Part shown: positions 1-8,300 of the stretch, piece by piece
Position numbering within the stretch: position 1 is the stretch's first letter
Layout: the number at the start of each line of letters is the position of its first letter
Source: a virus
Virus record (IMG/VR): IMGVR_UViG_3300031825_000036
Location: 1-40,515 of that record
Length of the DNA stretch: 40,515 nt
Reading direction: 5' to 3' (one strand)
The notes under the pieces: generated by a model
The model's input: only the letters and a program-made list of their open reading frames with translations
What the model was told of the DNA's origin: nothing
Database searches by the model: none
Position numbers and translations under genes: made by a program

Positions 1-187
1 GCCACCGGCGTGGCCCACCTGATGAGCATCTCCGGCCTGCACATCACGATGTTCGCCTGGATGGCGGCCCTGGTGGTGGGGGCGCTGTGGCGGCGCAGCG
101 CGCGCGCCTGCCTGGCCTGGCCGGCGCCGCATGCGGCCCTGGTGGGCGGCGCGGTGCTGGCCGCGGCGTACGCCTTGTTCAGCGGCT
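1..187 (+). pseudogene. comEC: comEC 5' fragment, interrupted by the prophage
   Basis: Frame 1 encodes the ComEC/Rec2 competence-domain core, including HLMSISGLHITMF, which matches the strongly conserved HLxAISGLHI motif of the inner-membrane DNA-uptake channel. The frame continues to ...YALFSG and is broken at base 187; read-through into the phage end stops at 240. The missing continuation, WGVPAQRTVLM, is found at 40076 onward, and the TGG codon is split between T187 and GG at 40077-40078. ComEC moves single-stranded DNA across the inner membrane during natural transformation, so this allele should be non-functional. The upstream part of the gene lies outside the window. Confidence 0.93.
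184..187. repeat. Left copy of 4-bp target-site duplication (GGCT)
   Basis: GGCT here is repeated at 40073-40076 just outside the other phage end. Joining 1-187 to 40077 onward restores an uninterrupted comEC frame (F-S-G-W-G-V-P). The bases on either side differ (C183/A40072 and T188/G40077), so the visible duplication is 4 bp, not the 5 bp made by Mu itself. Confidence 0.8.
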
Positions 188-313
188 TGAAGCGCGCCGC
201 GGGCTTTGGCACCAATTTACGCCGGCTTTGGCACCATTGACGCTGCCTTTGGCACTCAAAAGTTAAATCTTTCTGACGCTTGCTTTGGCACCATTGACGC
301 TGCCTTTGGCACC
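188..313 (+). other. Phage left end with five transposase-binding sites
   Basis: CTTTGGCAC(C/T) occurs at 204-213, 226-235, 247-256, 283-292 and 304-313, all in the same orientation. A 30-bp block holding two sites (226-255) is repeated exactly at 283-312, a 57-bp period. The outermost site starts 16 bp from the terminus, the same distance as the inverted site at the right end. Arrayed end sites are what MuA-family transposases bind to form the transpososome; the assignment is by position and symmetry. Apart from the sites, 188-360 holds no gene, only one GTTAAAG motif (326-332). Confidence 0.85.
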
Positions 314-360
314 ATCCGAGCGGCAGTTAAAGCCGATACCGACGCGCTTGCCAGGTCAGC

Positions 361-1212
361 CTACCAGTTCCTGATCAGCAACTCGCCCTTCTCGCCGCGC
401 CCACGTCCTGCAGCGCTGACGCTGTAACGGATCGCCAGCCGGCGCATGGTCAATCCCTTGAACGCGCGGCGCATTTCTGGGATGTCGTTGACGCTCACGA
501 TCGCCTTGCCCTTCATCGATCCCAGCAACGCCGCCATCCGGTCGTACTGTTCCAGGCCGAAGTCCACGCCGTACCCCTCGGTGCCCCAGTAGGGCGGATC
601 GCAGTAGAACAGCGTGTGCGGCCGGTCGTATCGCTCGATGCAGGCCGCCCAGTCCATGTGCTCCACCACGACCCTGGACAGCCGCAGGTGCGCTGCGCTG
701 AGGTCTTCCTCGATGCGCAGCAGGTTCAACGCCTGGGTGGCTGTGGTGGCCACGCCGAACGTCTGTCCTTCCACCTTGCCGCCGAAGGAGAGTTTCTGCA
801 GGTAAAAGAACCTCGCGGCCCGCTGGATGTCCGTCAGGGTGTCGGGCGGCGTCGCTTGGGCCCACTCGAAGAGCCTGCGACTCGTAAGCGCCCACTTGAA
901 CTGCCGCACGAACTCCTCCAAGTGGTGCTGCACGACGCGGTACAGGTTCACCAGGTCGGTGTTCACGTCGTTGAGCACCTCGACCTTGCTTGGCACCTTG
1001 TTAAAGAGCAATGCCGCCGCACCTGCGAACGGTTCCACATAGCACGTATGCGGCCCGAACCACGGCAGGATCTCGCCTGCCAGGCGGCGCTTGCCGCCCA
1101 CCCACGGCACGATCGGCTGGGCCTTCAGGCCCATGCCCATGACCGCGTCGTCGAACACCTCGCCGGTGCTCAGCTCGTCAATTTTGTTGTTCATCACAGT
1201 CCGCCAAGTCAT
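361..1212 (-). CDS. DNA adenine methylase (Dam/D12 class)
   Basis: This 283-aa protein is a class alpha amino-methyltransferase that transfers a methyl group from S-adenosylmethionine to adenine N6. It has the N-terminal PWVGGKRRL motif (residues 36-44), the AdoMet-binding YVEPFAGAAALLF segment (58-70) and the catalytic DPPY tetrapeptide (205-208), in the usual D12 order and at typical length. It is the leftmost phage gene, at the place where Mu carries its own DNA-modification gene (mom), so a role in protecting phage DNA from host restriction is likely. The target sequence cannot be read from the protein. The ATG at 1212 is chosen; a second ATG at 1194 is possible. A GTTAAAG motif abuts the 1212 start. 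Confidence 0.9.
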   Translation of the reverse strand: MTWRTVMNNKIDELSTGEVFDDAVMGMGLKAQPIVPWVGGKRRLAGEILPWFGPHTCYVEPFAGAAALLFNKVPSKVEVLNDVNTDLVNLYRVVQHHLEEFVRQFKWALTSRRLFEWAQATPPDTLTDIQRAARFFYLQKLSFGGKVEGQTFGVATTATQALNLLRIEEDLSAAHLRLSRVVVEHMDWAACIERYDRPHTLFYCDPPYWGTEGYGVDFGLEQYDRMAALLGSMKGKAIVSVNDIPEMRRAFKGLTMRRLAIRYSVSAAGRGRGEKGELLIRNW

Positions 1213-1371
1213 CTTTAACTTTTAGAATCCCACCGCCTGGTACCAGGTGGCGAGGCCTTGGGCCGAACCGTGGCTTGCTCACGGATAGGTGGGTGGTGAG
1301 GTGCTCGTAACACCTGGCCACTCGCCTCGTCTTTTTCTCGTCTTCAACTCCTTCAGCGGAGGCAGCAGGCC
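1213..1371. other. Intergenic region with KpnI-type palindrome
   Basis: There is no convincing gene here. It holds the 12-bp palindrome CCTGGTACCAGG (1236-1247) and a GTTAAAG motif on the minus strand (1213-1219) directly before dam. It may contain the dam promoter or an mRNA-end hairpin for the tail genes, but I see no clear -35/-10 pair. Confidence 0.4.
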
Positions 1372-1791
1372 TCACGCCACCATCCAAGAATGCTGCGGCG
1401 TGACGCGCTGCACCTGGTGCAGGAAACGCTGGCGCTGGCCGGCCGCGCACGCCCCTTCCAGCAACTCGGAACAGAACCACGCGCACGCGTCCTGCCACTC
1501 GCGCCGCAGCCCCAGGCCGATGACACCCGGCCAGTCGTACGGCTTGCCGACTTGGGCACGTGCCCAGGAGATCGCGGCGGCATCGTTCGGCAGCGGAATG
1601 CTGCGCACGCTGTAGCGGCTCGCGTCAGCGATGAAGTCGCGCAGGTCGCGCTCGATCACGCCGTGCCAGGCTGTGGCTTCGATCACGGTGAGATCCGGGG
1701 TGACGATGCCCACGTGGCTCCAGCTGCTCCACAGGAACGTGCGCAGCAGCATGCTCCCCGCGGTGTCGCGCCGGCAGAAGATCGCGTCCAC
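1372..1791 (-). CDS. YiiX/YebB-like permuted NlpC/P60 (papain-fold) hydrolase
   Basis: This 139-aa protein has the circularly permuted NlpC/P60 pattern: WSHVGIV with the catalytic His (His26) comes first, then GKPYDW (82-87), then AWFCSEL with the catalytic Cys (Cys107). In canonical NlpC/P60 enzymes Cys comes before His. Members of this superfamily cleave peptidoglycan peptides or related amide/thioester bonds. The GTG start at 1791 lies one base after the stop of the upstream peptidase gene, so the two are probably translated together. It may be a tail-tip wall-opening enzyme or a late effector. No signal peptide is seen. Confidence 0.7.
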   Translation of the reverse strand: MDAIFCRRDTAGSMLLRTFLWSSWSHVGIVTPDLTVIEATAWHGVIERDLRDFIADASRYSVRSIPLPNDAAAISWARAQVGKPYDWPGVIGLGLRREWQDACAWFCSELLEGACAAGQRQRFLHQVQRVTPQHSWMVA

Positions 1792-1792
1792 G

Positions 1793-2902
1793 TCAGAAGC
1801 CCGTCCAGGCCGCCAGGCGGCTGGCGTTGCCGGGGTTGCCGGCGAAGCCGTCGATCTCGGCGATGGACAGGCCCGTGACCTGGGCCATCCGCTGGTGCGA
1901 CAGGCCGCGCCGGCGCAGGTACTCGTAGGCCGAGACGTAGCACTGCAGCGTTGGGTCGATCACCCAGGTTAGCGCGTCCCCTGCATCCGTGGCATTCCCC
2001 AGCGCGCACAGCGCGGCGCGGTGCTGCGCCACCTCCGTGTCGGGCAGGGGAGGTTCCACCACCGGGCCCGTGTCGCTATAGCCGTCGAAGCCATCGATCG
2101 TCCAGGCCTCGAACACGAAGTTCGTCAGCCCAGCCCAGGGGATCGCCGTCCAGCCGTTGTCGCCCCAGGTCGGGCCCCACGAGTTGCCCAGGAGTGCCGA
2201 GCCGAGCCCGGGGGGATAGATGGAGTCGTCCCAACCGCCCAGCAGGATCGCGTGCGCGCCCTGGATCTGCGACATCGTCGGATCCGTCCAGTTCCACTGG
2301 GCGGCGTGGTCGGACCGCGGGCCGTGGATGTAGAACATCCCGCGCGGCACGTACATGCCGACGATGACGCGCTTGCCGGTCGCGACGGCCTGCTTCAGCG
2401 CGTCGATCCGATCGCGGTAGTTGTCGGGGTTGAGCGTGATGCGCTCGAACGTCGACAGCTTGTGAGGGCCAGCCAGGTCCAAGATGCGCTGCTCGGGCAT
2501 CGCGTCCCACCCCAACTGGTCATACGGCAGGTCGACCTCCGCGCACACGCCCCACTTGCGCGCGGCATCGAGGCCGCCGCGGATCGTGGTACCGGTGTCG
2601 CCCTGGCCGAGCAATCCCGCCTCCAGCTTGCCCAGCGTGTAAATCAACTCGCGCGACAGGTCGGACCGATCGTCGAGCGGGCGGGACTTGTTCCTGATCG
2701 ACTCGCAGCCGAACGCGATCGAGTTTCCCACGCACGAGCCGATCGACAGCTGGTCGCGCAGCCGCACGTAGGGCTCGACGGAGTACCGCGGAGGCAGCGC
2801 CTTGGGTAGGGCCACCCTGAACACGAAGTCCTTCGCCTCGGGGCCGGACGGGATCAGGCGCGGAGAGCGGTGGAACAGCGCTTCGATCTGGATCGGGGTC
2901 AT
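1793..2902 (-). CDS. Papain-like (C1A) cysteine peptidase, late phage gene
   Basis: All four papain-family active-site positions are visible in the 369 aa: oxyanion Gln51 and nucleophile Cys57 in RDQLSIGSCVGNS, His217 in GAHAILLGGWDD, and Asn240 in LLGNSWGPTWGDNGW. The protein is therefore probably an active endopeptidase. No pro-domain or signal peptide is obvious. A C-terminal tail (about residues 310-369) contains a helix-turn-helix-looking AQVTGLSIAEIDGFAG segment. The ATG at 2902 follows AAGGAG at good spacing. It sits between the tail-fibre genes and the NlpC/P60-like gene. It may be a virion-associated enzyme, a processing protease or an effector; the substrate is unknown. Confidence 0.8.
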   Translation of the reverse strand: MTPIQIEALFHRSPRLIPSGPEAKDFVFRVALPKALPPRYSVEPYVRLRDQLSIGSCVGNSIAFGCESIRNKSRPLDDRSDLSRELIYTLGKLEAGLLGQGDTGTTIRGGLDAARKWGVCAEVDLPYDQLGWDAMPEQRILDLAGPHKLSTFERITLNPDNYRDRIDALKQAVATGKRVIVGMYVPRGMFYIHGPRSDHAAQWNWTDPTMSQIQGAHAILLGGWDDSIYPPGLGSALLGNSWGPTWGDNGWTAIPWAGLTNFVFEAWTIDGFDGYSDTGPVVEPPLPDTEVAQHRAALCALGNATDAGDALTWVIDPTLQCYVSAYEYLRRRGLSHQRMAQVTGLSIAEIDGFAGNPGNASRLAAWTGF

Positions 2903-2914
2903 GATGCTGCTCCT

Positions 2915-3382
2915 TCAGGCCAGGCTCGCGCCGATCTGCGCGATCGACGCCATCGCGGAATCGAACACGGCCTGGGCTTCGGCGTCCGTAGCAGCTCGGG
3001 TGACGGCGTACTTCTGCATGCGAAGATCGCTAAGCTGGTCGAGCGCCCAGCGCATCTGCGTCGCCTGCTGCAGGATCAAGTCCGCCGCGTCCTGGGGCGT
3101 CATGTTCGCTGGCGTGGCGAAGCCGGCTACGCGCGGCGGCACGGAACCGCTGTAGGCCGCGTCCTTGAACGCCTTGGCCTGGACCTCGCGCTGCTCGTAC
3201 TCCTTCGAGAAGGTCATCGGCTTGGCATAGACCGCGGCGACGGCGGCATCGATCTGCGCTGCGAGGGAGGTGCGGTCCAGGGGCGCCGTGAGGCGGGCGT
3301 GGATCTCCGCTTCCTCCTCCGGCGTCGCGTCGCGTTCGACCTGAGCTTTCAGCTCGTTATCCCAGTAGAGAACCTTGCTCAT
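2915..3382 (-). CDS. Tail-fibre-associated protein (possible chaperone)
   Basis: This 155-aa acidic, mostly helical protein has no signal peptide or TM segment. The N-terminal part (VLYWDNELKAQV) and the alanine-rich C-terminal half (MTPQDAADLILQQATQMRW) resemble small proteins often encoded directly after tail-fibre genes. That resemblance is by feel only, and I cannot name a family. The ATG at 3382 is preceded by AAGGGA. It follows the fibre gene by 9 nt and lies 12 nt before the C1A peptidase gene, inside late block 2. Confidence 0.55.
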   Translation of the reverse strand: MSKVLYWDNELKAQVERDATPEEEAEIHARLTAPLDRTSLAAQIDAAVAAVYAKPMTFSKEYEQREVQAKAFKDAAYSGSVPPRVAGFATPANMTPQDAADLILQQATQMRWALDQLSDLRMQKYAVTRAATDAEAQAVFDSAMASIAQIGASLA

Positions 3383-3391
3383 CTCGATCCC

Positions 3392-4411
3392 TTACGAATT
3401 GTTGTATCCGTAGATGCGGACCTTGCCCTGCGCGGCGAAGTTGGCCCCAGACTGCCAGAACAGACGCAGCCCCGTCACCACGCTCGCTGCGGTGTAGTTG
3501 GACGCGAAGGGGCCTGACGAGTATGTCGGCGTCGCATCCGTCTGGCAGTTGGCACGCCCCACCACAGACTTGATGGTCGCTGCGTCGTTGACGTTCATGA
3601 TGTTTGCCCAGAAGTTGACCCCCTTGCCTGTGTTCAAGACACCGGAAACAGAGATATTCATGAAAGCGACCGGCGAGCTCCCAGAGTTGTAGTTGGGAGC
3701 TGTGTCTGTTACACCCCCCACCGCGAGCCGCATGAAAAGGGTGTCGGCGGCCGAAGGTTTCAGCCCTGTCCCGAGCACGAGGTAGTTGTCGTAAGTCGCG
3801 GAGAACACGCTCAAGGCGTCCACATTCGCCACAGCGGTTGGCGTGAGCACCGCCAGCGGGGTGCTGAGACCAGCAGCACCGACGTCCCCCTTGTCTCCAT
3901 TGCGCGTGAACTTGAGCACCAGCGACTCGCCGTCGACGAACGGGCTCGCCGCGCTGCCGGCCACGTGCGACACCGTGAGGTTCTTGTATCCGGCCGGAGA
4001 CGCGACAGCGGTCGTCGTGAACAGGAGCCACTTCGAGGCGTCGGTCACGCTCTGAAGCAGGATAAACCCTTTGATGACACTCGACGAATCGTCGAAGGTG
4101 TCGATGACGCCAGACCAAGCGATGCCGTCGGCGCCGAGCGAATCCAGCCTCATCACGACGGCCAGATTTTGCGTCGCGTTGCCCAGGCGAAGCTTGCCAG
4201 CGCCCGGATCAGCGTCCGCGGTTGTCGTGTCGAACGTATACGGGATGGTCATCGCGCCGCCGGCCGCGAGCGAGTTCATCGCCGCGGCTTGCGCGTTGGC
4301 CTCGGCAACGAAGCCGGCGAGCGCCCCCAGCAGCGCGTCGGCTTTGCTGGAGAACGCGGCGGCGTTGTCGGTGGCCCGGTTGGGCGTGGCGGGCAGTGCG
4401 GTGATGGCCAT
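3392..4411 (-). CDS. Tail fibre / receptor-binding protein candidate
   Basis: This 339-aa protein is rich in Ser, Thr, Ala, Gly and Asn, as fibre proteins usually are. The N-terminal 50 residues (ADALLGALAGFVAEANAQAAAM) form an alanine-rich helix suited to trimerisation or tail attachment. A short collagen-like stretch, NGDKGDVGAAG, lies near residue 174. The C-terminal half is beta-rich and probably carries receptor specificity. Its base composition looks less GC-rich than the flanking genes, which fits exchange of host-range modules. It lies between the 302-aa tail protein and the fibre-associated gene. Confidence 0.65.
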   Translation of the reverse strand: MAITALPATPNRATDNAAAFSSKADALLGALAGFVAEANAQAAAMNSLAAGGAMTIPYTFDTTTADADPGAGKLRLGNATQNLAVVMRLDSLGADGIAWSGVIDTFDDSSSVIKGFILLQSVTDASKWLLFTTTAVASPAGYKNLTVSHVAGSAASPFVDGESLVLKFTRNGDKGDVGAAGLSTPLAVLTPTAVANVDALSVFSATYDNYLVLGTGLKPSAADTLFMRLAVGGVTDTAPNYNSGSSPVAFMNISVSGVLNTGKGVNFWANIMNVNDAATIKSVVGRANCQTDATPTYSSGPFASNYTAASVVTGLRLFWQSGANFAAQGKVRIYGYNNS

Positions 4412-5320
4412 TTAAGTCATTCCTTCGATTGTCAGGTTGCAGTCCGAGAACGTTGCGTACGGAATCGTGATGCTGAAGTCCTTGTAGAAACCGAAGATCG
4501 TGGTGATCGCCAGCGGCTCGTAGGCCACCCACAGGCACGGAGTGGCGCGCAGCGACGTCAGTCGGCGCTTCAGCGCATCGACCTCCGAATTGGGTACGGG
4601 CATGGCGAAGGTGAGCCGGTCGGCAAAGGCGCGCTGGTCCAGCACCGTGTCGCCCCACTGGTTGGTGTCCTTGCGGCTGTAGTCCTGGATGCCCGCTTCG
4701 GCACCGTAGTAGATGCCATCCCCCACCGTGAGCTGGTAGCCCATCATCAGCACGCCGCACCCGGCATTGCCGCTGTTGGCCGTCACGTCCACCTGCACGG
4801 AGGCGCTCGCATACGGCGGCACGTCCAGCGCGATCACCTGGTCCTTGTTCGACGTCGTGGCGAAGAAGTAGTCGAACCAGCTCGGCGCGGGAATCTCGCC
4901 CCTGAGGCTCGTGGTCTTGTCGTAGACCAAGCCCGCGGTCGGGTCGGTCATGCGGATGCGCACCGTGTCGGCCAGCAGGTTCAGCAGGGCCACGGCATTG
5001 ATCGCCTGGCCGGGCGCGACGGTGTAACTCATGCTGCCGGCCTTGGTCGTCTGGGTGCTGCGGCTGGTGTCGAACAGCTTCCAGCGGTTGGTCGGACTGA
5101 CTTCGATCCACCAGGCAGCATTGGCGACGAGCGTCGGGTCCTTGCCGAGGTTGTTCGCCTGCAGGCTTTCGTAGACCTTGTGCGTGGCCACGACGATCAC
5201 GCGCGCAGCCAGCGCATAGGTGGTACCGGCAGCCCACGCAGCGTAGTCGGCCTCGGGCACGTCGGTGGCCGACAGCATGGCGTCCGTGATAGTCAGTGGC
5301 TTGACGATGGCCAGGCTCAT
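4412..5320 (-). CDS. Tail protein following the tape measure (tip or hub candidate)
   Basis: This is a 302-aa protein. Residues about 25-62 (AAWAAGTTYALAARVIV...KVYESLQANNLGKDP) have the spaced Trp/Tyr pattern of small chitin/cellulose-binding-type modules often found on phage tails. The rest is beta-rich with no TM segment. Its ATG overlaps the tape-measure stop (ATGA at 5320-5317), so translation is coupled. Position directly after the tape measure is where distal-tail or tip proteins are encoded in siphophages, but I recognise no Dit or Tal family motif. The structural role is therefore inferred from position. Confidence 0.6.
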   Translation of the reverse strand: MSLAIVKPLTITDAMLSATDVPEADYAAWAAGTTYALAARVIVVATHKVYESLQANNLGKDPTLVANAAWWIEVSPTNRWKLFDTSRSTQTTKAGSMSYTVAPGQAINAVALLNLLADTVRIRMTDPTAGLVYDKTTSLRGEIPAPSWFDYFFATTSNKDQVIALDVPPYASASVQVDVTANSGNAGCGVLMMGYQLTVGDGIYYGAEAGIQDYSRKDTNQWGDTVLDQRAFADRLTFAMPVPNSEVDALKRRLTSLRATPCLWVAYEPLAITTIFGFYKDFSITIPYATFSDCNLTIEGMT

Positions 5321-8300
5321 ACCGTCCTCGTCTGCGGCATGCCGTCGAACTCCCAGCGCTCCAGCAGTTTGACCATGCGCTGATTGATCGTCACCTGGGC
5401 CCGCGCCTGTGCACGCGCTTCCGCCGTCTGCTGCTCCAGCACCTGCGCCATTCGTTGAAAGTCAAGCCCGTCGCGCCGATTCACGTCGGCGGGAACGATG
5501 CGCTCGCCGCGGTGGATGCGTGCGTTCATGTCGCCGGGAACGAAGTCGGTGCCGACGTCGAACGAGGGCAGGCCCATCGCCGCCGCCTCGCGGTTGGAGT
5601 ACCCGGCCGGCAGGCGCATCAGCGCGTCCAGGCTGTTGGCAGAGATGCCTTGCTCGATCGCCTTCGCGTAGATCGAGGCGCGGTCCCCGGCCGCTGCTTG
5701 CGCGTTCACCCAGGCACGCGCGGTGTCGGCGGTGTACTGGTCACCCGTGATGCCGCTGATGGTCAGGCCCGCTGCGTTCTGCAGGCCGATCGCGCCGCCA
5801 GTGGACTGCCACACCTTGCCCATCGGACTGTCGACCCACTGTTCGGTGGCGGCCACCTTCTTGCCTGCCGTGGCGGCTTCGCGGGCCAGTGCCAGCGCCA
5901 GGCGGTCGATCGCGTCGCGCACGCTGATCACGCTGGTGTCGATGCCGCGCAGCGCGTCGATCTGCTGGCGCGCAAATTGCAGCGTTTCGTCCAGCTGCTT
6001 GATCTGCTCCTTGGCGGCCTGCAGCTGCCGCTCGGCCACGGGGATGGCCTTGCCGGCAACGCCCTGCAGCTGCGACAGCTGGCCGGCCAGCACCAGCTGG
6101 TCGCGCTTCTGTTCGAACGCCGACGCGTAGTTGGCCGCGCCCATGCCGCCGCGCGCTGCGCCGATCGCGCCGGCCAGGTCGGCCTGGTCCGGCAGGTAGC
6201 CGGTGGCCAGGGCGGTAGACAGCGCCTGGTCGATGAACTGGCGGCCCGCAGCGGCGGCCATCTGGGCGGCCGCTTCGCCGTAGAGGCTGCCGATTTCGCT
6301 GCGCAGCATGTCGAAGATGCTGCGCAGCGCGCCCAGTTCTTCCTGCGCGACGCTGGCGGCAAGCTCGGCGCGCTCGCGCTCGGCGGCCGTGGCGCGCTCC
6401 AGCGCGGCGTAGGCGGCGTCCGTGGCACTGATCCATCCGTCGCGGGTGGACTGGATCGCGGCCGCTGCCTTTTCGGCCTCGGGGTGCAGCTCGGCGAAGG
6501 CGCGGGCGACGTCCAGGATCGCCTCCTGCGCGCCGGTGTTGCCGAGCGCCTCCATGCGCAGGTACAGCTGGCGCAGGTCCTCGCGCGTGGCGCCCAGGAT
6601 CTGCTCGGGGCTGAAGTCCATGCCCGCTTGCGACAGCCGCTGCTGAATCTCGCGTGCCCGGAAGGCGCGCAGCTGCTCCGCGTTGAGGTAGTCGGCCACG
6701 ACGTTGGAGAGCTTGCTGCGGATGCCGTCCAGGCGCTCGGCGGCCTTCTCGGCGGCGGCGGCGAGATCCTCCTGCGCGTAGATCTGATCGAGCAGCGCCC
6801 GGTTGCTTTCGTCGACCGCAGCCCGTTCTTGCTCGCGGGTGCGGGCGAGCTTCTCGGTCTGGCTGGCCGTGAGCTGGAACAGGCGCTCTTCGAGCTGCGC
6901 GCGCTGCTGCCTGGCTGCCGTGGCGCGGGCGGCTTCCTCGTTGACCTGCGCCAGGGCCTGGGTCAGCTCGTCGGCCGAGCGCTGCCCGACGTCGCCCAGC
7001 TGCTGCAGGATCTCGCCCACCTTGCCCGTCAGGTTGGCCTGCCGCAGCCCGCGCAGGATCGCCTCGGTGCTCATGGCGCCGATCGCCGCCGTCAATTCCT
7101 CCTGCGAGCGGCCCACGTCCCGATTGAGGTCGGTGAACTGCACCGCGCCGCCGCGGCTGGCGGTCACATCCAGGAAGGTCGGGCTGTCGCCCTTCGGATC
7201 GGCGCTGTAACCCAGGCCGAACGAGAGATCGCCTTGGCGGCCGAACGCCTGCAGGATGCCGCTGTACTGCGCCTGGATGGCCTGCGCGGCGGTGCGCGCT
7301 GCGCTGTCGGATTCGGTCGTGTGGTTGCCCGCACCGATGCCGGAATTCAGCAGCCCGAAACTGCCGTCGACCTTTGGACCGCCCCCCTTCTTGCCGAACA
7401 ACGAGTAGATCGCGGCGGCGCCCAGCGCGATCGGCCCGAGGGCGCCGAGCGCCATGCCCGCGCCTGACAAGGCGCCCGCGGTGGTGCCCGAGGTAAGCAA
7501 CGAACCGGCGGCACCCAAGGATCCGGAAAGACTCGTGGCACCCGTCAGCCAACCGGCGCCGGCCGCCAATGAGCCGCCAATACCACCGGCACCGAACACC
7601 GAACCCAGCGCGGAGCCGGTAGCAGAGCCGAGGATGCCGTTGGCTCCGCCAGCGCCCGCAGAGGAAGCACCCGTCAGCGCACTCGCCACCGCGCCGGAGA
7701 TCGGCTGCACGGCGGCCAGGATCGTGGGCTTGAGCACCAGGTTCTCGAAGATCGCCTGGGCCTTGCTGGCAGCGTCGCGCGTGCGACCTGTCAGCACGTC
7801 GTACAGGGTCTCGCCGACCTCGCGGTTGGTCGAGCTCCACCTGTCGATCCAGATCCGGGTGGCTACTTGCGCGCGGGCCTCGGCCGCACCGCGCTCTGCC
7901 TTGTCGACCAGCTCCTGCTGCTGCGCGGCCGTCAGGTTGCCTCCTTTGGCCGCGTTGCTGATCTTCTCCTTTTCCTTCAGCAGAGCGATGTCGATCTTGC
8001 GCAGCTCGATCAGCTTGCGCTGTTCGTCGGCGCTGCGGCCCATCAGGCCGATCTCGAAGTCGACCGCCTTGCCCTCCAGCGCGATGGCGTCGACGTACTG
8101 CTGCACCATCTGGGTGGCGGCGTTGTAGCGGTCCGCTGCAGCTTTCTCTGCCTGCGCCCACTCGTCCTTCCACTGGGCCACCTCGGCCGCCACTGCCTCG
8201 CGCGCCTTCTTGGCACGCTGGGCCTGCGTCGTTTCCACGTCCGAGATCGCCTTCTGCCTGCGGCCAGCGATCTTCTCCTCCAGGACTACGGCCTCGCCCT

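Noticed and set aside
204-313. Possible CRISPR-like repeat array at the left end
   Set aside because: Repeats are about 10 bp with irregular spacing and match inverted copies at the other end, so they are transposase sites.
361-1212. mom-type modification gene, as in Mu
   Set aside because: The protein has D12-class adenine methylase motifs, not the Mom acyltransferase fold; no Com-like gene is next to it.
5455-7467. Plus-strand 670-codon frame opposite the tape measure
   Set aside because: Shadow of the tape measure gene; composition unlike protein and no ribosome-binding site.
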